Shown: positions 1-11,400 of the stretch, in pieces
Position numbering within the stretch: the stretch's first letter is position 1
How the letters are laid out: each line of letters begins with the position of its first letter
Origin: Halichondria panicea
Taxonomy: Eukaryota; Porifera; Demospongiae; Suberitida; Halichondriidae
DNA: 64,000 bases
Reading direction: 5' to 3'
Assembly (NCBI RefSeq): GCF_963675165.1
Contig: NC_087379.1
Coordinates: forward strand, 2,980,201-3,044,200
Translations under genes and position numbers: made by a program
Notes under the pieces: model-generated
Told to the model about the DNA's origin: nothing
Databases searched by the model: none
The model's input: the letters and a program-made list of their open reading frames with translations, nothing else

Positions 1-7
1 CTCTCAC

Positions 8-1175
8 CTCTCTCTTAATGCAAGCATTTGAGAAGCGAGTGAGGCCCTTCTTGGAGTAGGTAGAGCGGAAGTAGATGGAGGTCTCCTTGATGGCCAGCCC
101 GTAGTAATGGTACTTGGACTGTCCACGGGTGCCCAGGCGTCTAGTTCGAAGATTGGGGAACTTGAGACGAATTATCTGCAAAGACGCAGTAAAACCAGGC
201 AGTAAATAATACCGATCAAGATTCTGGTTTGAAGGTGTTAGTGGTTGATTATACCATATTGACAGTCACACACTACATTGAGAATTAGTAACTCAATAAC
301 TTATCATCAGTTCACTAAAGGACAACTGCTTTTTTATAATGCTACGACATGATTTAAACGTTATACTTTTGAACAGTTTAAGTAGTAGGTTTCTTCAGGA
401 TTGAAAGGATTACAATACTATATTCAAAAACCAATTTTTTCTTGAATTACAAATTCCCCTCACCTTTCCAAAGCTGGCGGCAGAGGATGGTTCGAGCTGG
501 TTCCTTTTGCAAAAGTCCTGGTAGTGAGTATAAAGTACACTGCGTGGCAGACAGCCGCCAGGGGTGTCCTCGTAATTATCACCAAGCCTGAGGGAAGGAG
601 AGGAAGTGTATCAAATAAAGTATACCGTGCTCATTGACAACTACATGCGTTAATTTTAGCGAATCACACGAGAGAAACTTGTATTTGTATCGCATACTAT
701 GAGTCAAAAACCATTGAATGTACCATTTCATGATGAGGGGGCTTGAGCATTTTTTATCCTTTGGTGTTCTTGGTCTTGGGCGACCTGAAGAAATGAATAA
801 TAACAGTGATTAAAAACTACAGGGTAAAGGTGACAGTATCAAACAAACAACTTCAAAACAACTCCGTGTAAACTTCCACAGACACTGCGGACAACATTGA
901 AAAACAAGGTAGGACCTAAAACAAACTTTACCCTTAGGGTCTGAATGCATGACAAATAGACGGAACAGAAATCAGACCGTACTTTTCTTTGTGACTTTGC
1001 CGGAAGATGATTTTGGAATCCCTGCTCGATCTGTGGCACCCTCAGCAAAAGGGGAGGAAGGTTGCGATCCAGCTGCTGGGGTAGGGGAGACCAGGAGACC
1101 GAAGTGATCAGTCACCACGCATTCCTCATAGCATCCGACCTCTTCAGGTGACAAAGTGGGAGTCTCAGAAGACAT
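8..1175 (-). CDS. RFX-family transcription factor (RFX4/6-like), 5' part; runs off the window
   Basis: Coding exons in transcript order are 983-1175, 724-784, 464-587 and 8-175; the donor at 6-7 leads out of the window. All phases fit (1, 2, 0, 0), giving 182 codons so far. After about 80 residues of variable N-terminus comes a winged-helix RFX DNA-binding domain. It starts at SPLIMKWLGDNYED, continues through [16 protein letters not shown], and holds the family signature [17 protein letters not shown] in the last exon. The following KKGLTRFS segment resembles RFX4/RFX6 more than RFX1-3. RFX proteins bind X-box promoters and act in the nucleus, often on ciliary or differentiation genes. The dimerisation region would lie to the left of the window. 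The start is the first ATG of an open exon with no competing upstream frame. Confidence 0.9.
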
Positions 1176-1803
1176 TGTGATGTGTGGGCTATTCGTTGGA
1201 AGAGAATTTGTATGAATTGCTTTGTAAGCGAGGATAATTATTTAGCAGCAGCTGTAAAAACAGTCAAGCTGCAATGGAAAGAGGAGAAGTCAGTGATATG
1301 TAGATAGACATTGTAGTGCCTGCAGGCAAACCGCAGACAGTTTGCAGCTCTATGAATATCATTTAACTACAATCTGATAGTAAACAAACCACGTTCAGCT
1401 AAAAGGCCAGCCAAAGCGGCGCATAGACAATACAAACATATCTCTTCTACGCTACTTAGACTTGGTGCACATAATGCTGCAGCTAACATGCAATGAGAAA
1501 TGAGTACCGTGAAGCAAATTACTAACACTACGTCTAGCTAGCTAGACTAGAGATGTCTAGCTAGGCTTTATTACTGCAACTTACCAACTGCAGTAAAGTG
1601 AGCTGTCGCAGCCAAGGCTTTAAGAGAGACCTGTGCAGAGTTACTACTCCCCTAAGAGAATGAGCTGCTTGGACGACGCAGGGGGTAATTTTATATCAAA
1701 CAGTGAGCCCTGCCTGAGGCAGTAGTGACCATGTGGCTTCAGGAAGTGTAGATTCTAATGCGCATGCTCACAAAACTGCACAGTGTCATGAAAATTACCA
1801 AAG
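1176..1803. other. Spacer: RFX 5' flank and TTLL 3' flank
   Basis: This stretch lies between the RFX start codon and the TTLL stop codon, both on the minus strand. It should contain the RFX promoter or 5' UTR and the TTLL 3' UTR. A minus-strand AATAAA-like signal lies near 1564-1569, about 235 bases after the TTLL stop. No open frame or recognisable repeat was seen. Confidence 0.4.
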
Positions 1804-4800
1804 TCATAAAAAGTGAGCATAATTCAATCTCTCTATAGCTGTATATAAGTGATGTACTTTCCAAAGTGTTCTAGGAAGCTGTAGAGTCCCGAATTTTCTC
1901 AATATCAGATCATGCATGTGGTGAATCAACTTGGAGTATTTCTGCCCATCAGTGGAGGGATAAATCCGTTCAAAACCACCCTTATTGACAAACTCTCGCT
2001 TTGAGTCAATCAGCTTTTGCACCTCTTTGTAGTCAATACAAGCAGTGTGATGGTAAAGATTGCAGAGAGGGCCAGGACTTAATCCGACTTTTAAAAACTG
2101 CAAATCTGCGATTAATTCATCAACTGCAGAATTTGGCTGGAAGAGAATTTGTAGCATATCGTGCATCAGTCCATACTTGGTAGCAGTGTATGGATTATTA
2201 GGATCTGGAGGTGCTCCTAACTCATGTGACAGCTGCATCGAAGGAAGGCCATTTACCTGCAGTGGAGAAAAAGGAATTTGAAATTTGAACGCATGCATTA
2301 ATTGCATCCTGCTTCAACTATAGAATGGGTTCTTATTTGCTGTACATGTGCAGGCAAGGTATTTAGATATGAAACTGTGACATAGGTAACAAAACCACAA
2401 CTCAGGTTGTCACATACACAGATTACTGCAAAGAGCTGGTGTTCTCTTACAGATCCTTTCGAACACTTGATACTATACGAGCACACAGCTCTTCAAAGAA
2501 ATATCAATTATAGAAAATCAGAAAACATGTAAGTACCAAACCACAACATTAATAGAGTAACAAGCTGTGTGAGGCAAATGCGGTTTACGTTTTCTGAGGA
2601 CAGCATCAACAGAATCACAAGCTCATTCTGTGCACTTGGGACTCTTATTCACACATTAACAATGGTTTCTACACTCGGATCAAATAGCAAGAATCACCAT
2701 AAAGGCAATCCTTATAAATGACAAGCTCTATATAGCACTCATGGTCAAATGTCATCATTGGATACAAATGCGTACAGGTGCACTGTTTTGATGATTATTG
2801 ATTGCCGACGATTAAATCGTTAATTAATATGTAATTCTAGTTGAAGGGGACACATTACTGTGATAGAGGTCTAGTAGGTGAAATAGCTCATTATTTTTCC
2901 ATGCCAATTGCTGTAACAATCAATGCATGATCACGTAAATTATGAACGGACTGTGGAGAGGAAGTATACTCGTGGACATGGTGAAAGTTAGCCAGTGAGC
3001 TCAACAAGGTGCATACATGTATAAAAAAAAAGTGCATTTCTGATATGTGAGATGACATGGGAAGCAGTTGGATCGGTGAATATGATGACAAGCTAAAAAT
3101 TGGCTTCACTGGCACTAATTTGTATTAGACGGACAGTCAATATTTGAGTTCATATAGACTTCCTTATAACATGTTAACTATACCACTTACCGTGTACACA
3201 GATGTTTGTAGACTGCAACAAGTACTACATAAATCTTAAAATTAATTCTGATTCTTTTGTGGAACCATTAACACTAGCACGTGCTATACATACTATTATT
3301 GTGTATAGGAGTGTGTGCATTCCAATTTTGTTACTCACAAAAACACTGCATGACCAAACTAATCATGATGAAATTCCTGACTAGCACATATACAAATTTA
3401 GCATATAAAAATGTACCCGCCTGTAAAAATTCAAAGCACTTAGCAAAGCTGACACTTCATAGCTTAGCATGGTTTCAACCACAGTGTATGCACACATCTT
3501 TTCACCACAAAGATAGAAGACATAGTCTGTGTTAAGTATCCCCACACGCACACAACTACTTACTCGCCATGGTAACTAAGAGTTAGACAACAATAAGTGT
3601 ACTTCACTGATGATTGAAACCATGATGTAACAGAGAACAGGAAGTGGGCAGCTAAAATGGATGAGTTATGTAATTATGTATACACTCTGTACCTCTCAAA
3701 TCGAATTAAGAGTAGGAAACTAAAATCCTAGCACTGCATACAGTGAAGTGTTTTATAGGATCGTCCCAATTAACAGAGCTAGAGCGAGGTTACTCACTGC
3801 ATGAGCTCAGGCTCCTAAATAAGAACATGCAGGCACAAAATGAAGTGTAGTAGTTTCAGAGGATCTCTGTATATACTGAGAAACCCTAACCGGCTCAGAG
3901 TAAGAAACAAGACAGACTCCATGCAATTATAGTTATTTTATTCGGACACACAAATAGTATTGGATGGACATCTGTTCATGAGTACTAGCTATAGCAAAAC
4001 ATTAATGTCTTAACAAGCAAAATGTAACAAAGATATAATCACAACTATACTAGCATAATAATTATTTTAGAGCAGCCGTTAAAATCAACTTAGGAAGCGA
4101 TTTAAGAACAGATCACAAATTAATGACATGAAAGCAGAATTCATCGAAGCCCTAGCTTCTAATAAGCCATGCATTGACCTAATCCAATCTACACAAATGT
4201 ACGTCTTATGAAGCCATTACCCTATGACATAAAATCGCACATTATAAATTTGATTACATGTATACAGATTTGCTAAAAAGCACACAAAAACCTTTGGCCG
4301 GACAAGCATTTTGAGACACCAGTGTATCTCTATCCCTAAGGGTAGATGGTACACGACATGCAATGCTATACATAACCTTTTTGCGAAAATCAACCTAAAG
4401 CTAGGAGTCTCCCCGAGATAGTGAGTATATATAATTACACAGACAAGGTACTCAGCTACTGATTATACTGAACACTACCATGACTTTGTTGCTGTACACA
4501 TGTGAACCAAAGGCATAATCAATTTTTGATTTTTGATTACATGGCATAGCTAACTCCATGTACACACGGGGTTATGAATCCCCTCAATTTCCCACCCACA
4601 TGCTGCTGCACTTTTCCGCATAGGGTGGAAACACGAGCTGAGAGAATAGATCATGTGGTTTATTTACGTACAACTGAAGCAATGCATCGGCTGATAAAAT
4701 ATGAAATTTTGATCCATCAAAAACCAACAAATTACGCACATACAAGCACAAGCATATCCAATATCCAGAGGCAATTTGTGGTAATATCTGTCAGGTTTGT

Positions 4801-6316
4801 GGTCAGGGAAACCTATACACTGCTCTTAGCCTTCATAAACAAGTAATTGATGCAGCTGGTTCAACAAACGGTACTCCATAATATCTACTTAGCAAAGGAA
4901 ATTGGCTGCTTATAGACACTTAACATAAACTCTAGCTGGTAATTTCCCTAAATATAGTATTAACACAAATTTGAGGGTCAGGGGGCACACTTATAGCCTA
5001 AGAAAGTTGATGGTGAATGTGACTTTACCTGTGTACATAATTATGCATGGCTGTATACTCACACATGTCACATGCATACTTACCTCAATCACAATTGGTT
5101 GAAGGTTAGAGTCGATGATCACGTCCACTCCGAGCAACTGGAAGCAGTTGTGACAATCATACCCTCCGAGATTAGCCGCAAAGTGCTTGCTGAATCTGTA
5201 CTCTGAAGTCAGTAACGTTCTCACTATGGCTTCATTTAGATTTTCAAACACCCTATCGCTGTCGACTCCTATATGATCAAAGTAATTTTTCAGCTTCTCA
5301 AAAGTCCAAGTTAAGTTTGCCAAATGTGTGTACTTCTTTCCGATTGAAGTATTGGTGAGAAATTGCTGTTCCTTCCCACCTTTTGTTGCATTTCTGTCAT
5401 ATTTACTTGACGCGAGCCGAACCAGCCCCTCTTTGTAAATGTACGCTCTCAATGGAGTTATGGATGTGACGAGAACGTACGTTCTAAAATCAAACTTCTT
5501 CCCATTCACTAGAAAAGGATCCTTTAGTAGCGGTTGAACAACAAAATTGTTGAAGCTCTTGTGTTTGGCAATTTCATCAAATGAATTAACCACAAATATT
5601 CCATGGCCCTCCCCCTGCCCACTTGGTTTCACAATCCAGTTACTTTGTTTCTGCTCCATCACTGTCTGCAGTTTATCTTGATCCATAGGCAAAACCCAGC
5701 AAGGAAAAGTGAAATTCTTTCTTCCCCGATAAGAACTGAGAGCTTCTCTAAGAGTGTAACAAAACGCGTCTTTCTTCCACAGAATATCCCTCAATCCATG
5801 GATTTGGTTATATTTCTGAGCTTGTGATAAAAGACGGAATGAGCTTGGTTTAATGCAGTGCTTATCTTGTGATTGAATTCCAAGGCAAACAAAGACAGAG
5901 AAATCCGAAAGCTTGACAGAAGTTCGAAAAGATTGCTCGATTACTTCAAAGCTGAAATTGTTGTAGGCAAGAGTCCAGCCTTGTAGATCTCTTTGTGCAT
6001 AATAACGTCCAAATGAGATGTCTTTAGTAATAACTATGCCTCCTGAAATTGCACGATGAAAGAGGACAGTAGATTCGATATCGGTAAGTCTTGTCCTCAT
6101 CAACGATTGCTGCTCACTCAACTCATTGTGAAACTGAGGATGCATGGAAACTGACTTCTTTTGTCCAAAATGAACTGTTTTGTGCTGTGTGTGGAGATTA
6201 CACGTCTTGTCGGAGAGTCCCTTTTCAATTAGACCTGGGAGGACCTTGATAATTGAGACAGTTAGTGAGAGAGCAGAGAGGATGAACGCAGCCCTCCACA
6301 GCCAGTGGGGAGACAT
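1804..6316 (-). CDS. Tubulin-tyrosine-ligase-like protein (TTLL), single-pass membrane type
   Basis: Two coding exons, 5084-6316 and 1804-2256, join in phase 0 across a 2.8-kb intron to give 561 residues. The splice rebuilds the TTL motif IVIE|VNGLPSM. Residues about 9-30 are a hydrophobic signal-anchor. The TTL ATP-grasp domain follows, with WIVKPSGQGEGHGIFVV (ATP binding), VVQPLLKDPFLVNGKKFDFR, the LTNTSIGKKY element and CFQLLGVDVIID before the EVN metal-binding motif. TTLL enzymes ligate amino acids (Glu, Gly or Tyr) to tubulin or other proteins. A lumenal membrane-anchored arrangement is known for TTLL15-like proteins and fits here. Substrate cannot be told from sequence. The C-terminal 150 residues are helical and match nothing I recognise. 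The start is the first ATG directly before the anchor. Confidence 0.88.
2257..5083 (-). other. Large intron of the TTLL gene
   Basis: An AT-rich intron of about 2.8 kb. Its donor is GTAAGT (minus strand, 5083 downwards) and its acceptor is CTGCAG ending at 2257. I saw no convincing nested exon; short open frames here lack domain signatures and are treated as chance. Confidence 0.6.
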
Positions 6317-6994
6317 GTTTGCACAAAGATCAGAGATCTGTCAAGCTGCATGGGAGAGAGAAGAGAAGGCTGGCATTAAAGTTGGAAAATACCTGCAGTT
6401 TGGGGGAGGAGCTAGCTCAGCTCTAGGCCACACCAATGTACCAATAGCTAGTTTTCAGCTCTTAATCTCTTTATTAACATAGACATAATAATTATACGTA
6501 GCAGGTTCTTACATGCAGACATAGTGATTATTCTCTTGAATCGATCGATCCACAGTGGCTAGCTAGCTCGATCTGCCATTGTATTCCATGTACCTATATA
6601 AAATCCACCCCCAAATGGTCATCTACATGGTAAAGATCACACAAACAAAAAGCACAACTCTACATGAAATCTCTTATCAGACTATTTTAATCAGCGTGGA
6701 TTCGAGGCTACTCTCAGACTGAATGACAAAATCTGCAACAGGTGTATGTATAGCCATTAGTGTTTACATTACAGCACTTCATACTTCAAGTCACATCCAT
6801 GAGAACGATTGTGTTTCTGTACTGTATTGCGACTGTTCCTGATGGCCGGACGATCGATCGACTACATGTTCATAAATAAGGGTATGGGAGGATCCTCAGG
6901 TTTGTCTGTATAATAATTATAGTGCATGTGGAACATGGTCAATGGAATTCCATTCTTCCACTTTTAATATGAATATCAATTTTGCTATAATTAT
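6317..6994. other. Spacer upstream of the TTLL gene
   Basis: The TTLL 5' flank and presumed promoter. The sequence is AT-rich with no gene, clear repeat or tandem array. A short AGCTAGCTAGCTCGATC-type run occurs near 6561-6575. Confidence 0.4.
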
Positions 6995-7458
6995 AGGATT
7001 GGCCGGGGAAACACTAAAAAGCATAGAAACAAGAAATCAGGCGAGAGCATAACTCCAATCCGTTACAACGTCATGAACATGGCTCTGTGCAGAAAAGTGT
7101 TGATAGAGTAATAGAGTAGTATCGTGCACTGCATTATACACATCTGTCATTCATCACTTCCATGCTAAAATAGATAGATGGAGTCAGTATAGCTGTGCTC
7201 AATAATCCGTTACAACATCATTCACATGTACATTTTCACACAACATTTTATTAAATTTGTTCAGATAATTATATATAATAATTTTTCCACCTATACACTA
7301 ATTTTGGTGGTTTTCCCGGCCAATTCTATTGTTGAGTGTTTAAGTTTTGTGATGAGTTTCCCTAATTATAGTCGAGTTATGCTCTCACCGGATTTCTTGT
7401 TTCTAGGTGTTTCCCCCGGCCAATCCTAGCAACTTTTCACATTGCAAATGTTTTTGTG
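6995..7458. mobile_element. Decayed inverted-repeat MITE, same family as 18874-19419
   Basis: The left arm (6995 to about 7085) carries AGGATTGGCCGGGGAAAC, then the AGAAATCAGGCGAGAGCATA block and a CCGTTACAACGTCATGAACA block. The inverted arm (about 7340-7458) carries GAGTTATGCTCTCACC, GATTTCTTGTTTC and CGGCCAATCCTAGCAA. The outer ends are eroded compared with the better copy at 18874. No coding capacity. Confidence 0.7.
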
Positions 7459-8465
7459 GTACTTGTAATACATACGGTATAGCGAAGACACCTAACTAAG
7501 TAGTGTACTGCATGGGTCACATATGACTTCAAGTATAATTATGGAAAAGAAGTGCAGTTCAGCAGCAGGATTGTTGTACTGACAGTAAGCCAATCGTTTG
7601 TCTCCTTAGCCTGACATTTTTTCCACGGTGCCAGGCAACACGGATGACTATTCAAGGTCGAATCCGTTCAGTCTCTCTTTCTTTAATGTATGAAACTTTC
7701 GATAATTCTTGGGCACACTTGCTGAGTAAACATGATCTTGTACCAGTGTTCGTTGGATAGTATGGATAGTATGCCCTGTTTGTCTCATATGGACGATCTT
7801 TGGGATCTGGGAATAGACAGTGTATAACATAGTGTCTGAGTGCTCGTTTCACCTCTTGCAATTCGGTTATTCCTTCGTACAAGTGTACAGGATGAACTCT
7901 GATGAACTCTTTTAGCAAATCCAGCAAGGCCAGATGTTGGCCAGATGATAATTTCCATGAGCTTGTACAGTGGGGAGTAGGACATAATATTTTGCTGTCG
8001 TCTCCACTTCCAGGGCTGCAATTAATTGTTATCTTGGTGTTTCTCTAGATCGAAGTGAATGGTTGCTGGCCATGGTTCAATGGAACCAGCAAAATTAAAT
8101 CAACTTGTATACGTGAATGTGTGCTGGACAGCCCACTTTGCGTGTATCTTAATTGGAGACATGTTTGACTGGATGTCTGACCAAACTGGCAGTGCTGTTT
8201 TCGAAACAATAAATGATTGTGGCCTATTATGATAACACCCTTGCCTAGTGCATAATAATTTACAATTATACTGCTGTAGACTGACTTCATTACTTACTTT
8301 GGTATTAATAATGGTGTCCCCCTGCACCTGTTTGGATATAGCCTGCTTACTTCAACTGCCCATATTTTTACAGTGCTCAATTTCTGTATTCATTATTCGT
8401 ATCTCATGCAATAGTGTGCTTTGTATCTTTATTTGTACGTAACCAACTTTTTTTTAACTGTGTAG
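7459..8465. other. Spacer with a possible coding remnant on the minus strand
   Basis: No assured gene. On the minus strand, about 7650-8000 reads as an open helical segment (for example LLDLLKEFIRVHPVHLYEG, then ALRHYVIHCLFPDPKDRP) without splice context. It could be a transposon fragment or a broken exon; I do not recognise the family. The right side may contain missing 5' exons of the helical-protein gene, whose first recognised exon begins at 8466 in phase 0. Confidence 0.3.
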
Positions 8466-11400
8466 GGCCCTCAGCATTTGTATAAAACTCATCCTGGACG
8501 TGATGAGGAGGCTACTGCAGGTGAGTGTAGAGATTGATTATGCCTCGGTGCGCATACGCAAGCGAGGTATACGGTAGTGTGTGTGTGTGTGTGTAGACTA
8601 TTTCAGCTGCTCAAGGATCAATGAAGTGCAAGTAAGAGTTTCTATAGGCTTCTAGTCATGTTTTCTTGGCTTGCTATTTGTGGATTTGCAAAATAAAGCT
8701 TCGTTCTCGAGTTATGCCTAGTTTTGCTTACTTGAAATGCCATTGCAGCCTTTTCAGAAGAGTCTGTAGCAAAACTTGTTTCACCGAGTTTTGCTACTCT
8801 ACTTAGTAGTTAGCTCTGCACTAGAACGCTAGCTATTGGTAGCTGCAAGAGTGAGAAGAGAGCTGCAAGGCTCTGCTGACTTGCAGCCAATAGACTTGAT
8901 TTTTGGCATAGATCGTTTTTAACAACAATCATGGTCGATCATTACCCACTATTTGAGTTTCCGATGCAGCAAAAATAAAAATTTTCGTCATGATAATTAT
9001 AATCAATGTGTGTATAAAAGCTAGCTATTAGTAGTTTTATGTTATGTAGCTTTGGCACCTCCACCGAGGCATCAGCACCCGCGGTGCTTTCATTAGCATC
9101 AGTAATTCTTTCCTTATATATAGCCCTATGACTCTCACATTGGATTGTGTGGTTATAGTCAATGGTATCGTGCAAACAAGGGACCCCAAGCAAGGGACCC
9201 CTCAAGCTTTGTTTAGATCATGGCACACACAAGTCCAATACAGTCACTGGCTCAAAGAAAACAGCTCGTATAATTAACAAGCACCTTCATTAGATCAAGC
9301 ACCCTCATTAGATCAGCAGTATGCTCAATTGACTCTTGTCAATGCCCTCATAAGATAAGTAAGCAGCAGAAAGCACAACCATCATAAGATTAGCAAGTAC
9401 CCTCGCCGTCACTCGGTGTATGAAAATACAGCCTCATTAAATCGTGGGTAAAATATTCGTGCTCGGGATTCAACCACGAAATATTTGCCCCCTCAACCAG
9501 AAAATTATCTGCTATACTGTAATTACACACTATTCATAGATCTATAGACATTTTGCTACTCCCCTTAAGTGCTGATTTCACTTTGTGGTACAAAATAGCC
9601 CCTAGGAAACCACTTGGGGAATGCCTACACCTACAAGTATTCACTGTTAACTTTTGGTGTTGCAGACTAGTATAATTATAACAGATCTAGACATTATAGC
9701 TGTAGCTATATAGATCTACCTAGCTATAGCCAAAATGGGTAAGATTAATAGCTATAGCATTGAATAGATAGTCAACCTAGCCTAACCTATGTTAGCTATA
9801 ATTATGATAAGACACACATTGCTACTTTATTGTGTGATATGACACTAAACTGATGCATATTTTTGTCCTGTATAATGTAGCAAACTTCTTACTGTCGATG
9901 TGGGATAACGTCGTCTCCACAGTGACTGAAGGTGTTGACTTTGCTCTCCTTCCAATGCCATCGCCAAAGGAGCCCCCATTTGACCTGGAACTCTCATATG
10001 ATGACCACAGTGCAGCAGGTGGGCCTCCACCCATTCACCCAATGGGTAGCGGTCCTAGAATGGCAGTGGATGGTTTTGAGAGTGCATCCGAACACACGGA
10101 TACATCTCCTGATGATGAGTGTGACTACGATGAGTGTGACTTTAATGAGTGTGGTATTGAGTCCGATACAACTACACAGGGAGCCCCACCTCCTCCCCCA
10201 CCCCCTGGACCACCCCCTCCCCCTATGGTTGCCCTTGTGGATCCACATGTTGAGGCTAAGCAGAAAATATCACGACTGGTGTTACGATTGAAGGGTGTGA
10301 GTGATTGCAAAGAGTTAAAGAAGAAGACTGGAGAAACGGAGAGTGTGTGCTTGGATTATGATGAGATGGATGATAAAGTGAGTTTCAAATAGAGCTTTAC
10401 AGTAAAACTTTAGAGAGCAGCCACTTGGCTCTTTATAGAGAGAAGCTGTCGTTTTGTTGTTTGCTTTAATGAAGACCATACTAGACTATTGAATCGTTTA
10501 GGTTCTCTTATTAACATTTTCAGCCGCGGCTGTTATTCAAAAACAATCTTTGTCATTACAGTATGCAATTACTGAACCGGATGTGATACGGGATTAATTG
10601 CTATACAAACTCCAGTCACTAATAGCACATCATACGATTATAGTTAAACTATAATGGGCAGAGGTCGTTTACTCTCGGCATATTTTTTTGCTTATAGGGA
10701 CGAGAGTGGGCTGATTTTAATGCAAGAGGCCACAAACTAAAGGATGGAAAAGAATTCATTTCACTTGCTAATGAAAAGAGGATGGAAATTGATGAAAAAC
10801 TAGAGGTACCGTACAGCGGGTAATTTTCGTTGGTGCATATTTTCATATGCCCAATTAAATATTCGTGTATTAAATTCGTACAGCTCAGGATAGTTACGTT
10901 GAACGTATTGCGGTAGAATTTTTGTATGATGCTCTACAATACAAAATATATACCGTACTTAACCGTCAAACCGCCCACATCAAATAACCGCCCACCCCCT
11001 ACTTTTCCTGAAAGTTCTGTAGAGGCCTATTTGCAATCGTAGAAGCGCCCAGGATGCATGATTTTTATTTGGCTAGCTAGCTAGCTAGAGAGCTAGAGAT
11101 ATGTCTAGAGTGCTAGCTCAGAAACAATGACTTTAGCTAGATCTATATAGTTGTACAAGTTTGTTGGATCTATTCTAGAACTGACATCAGCGTTCAAGAT
11201 GACACTGTTTCCCTCTGAACACCAGAACACATGGCACTTCCAGCCCTTTTCCTCTTGACAGTTGTGGCAGAGTGTCTTCTTTCTCATCATTCCTGGAGGC
11301 TGTACATCGATCATCCAGCCCATGGACAAATGTATAAACAAGACCTACATGAGACAAGAATGGGAGGAGTGGATCAAGCAGGACAGACCCGTACCCACCA

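Noticed and set aside
4574-4846. 90-residue plus-strand open frame in the TTLL intron
   Set aside because: No domain signature, no splice context and base composition like the surrounding intron.
9853-9897. ATG at 9853 as start of the helical-protein gene
   Set aside because: A strong polypyrimidine/AG acceptor ends at 9880, and the upstream exon 8466-8520 joins in frame, so 9853-9880 is more likely intron.
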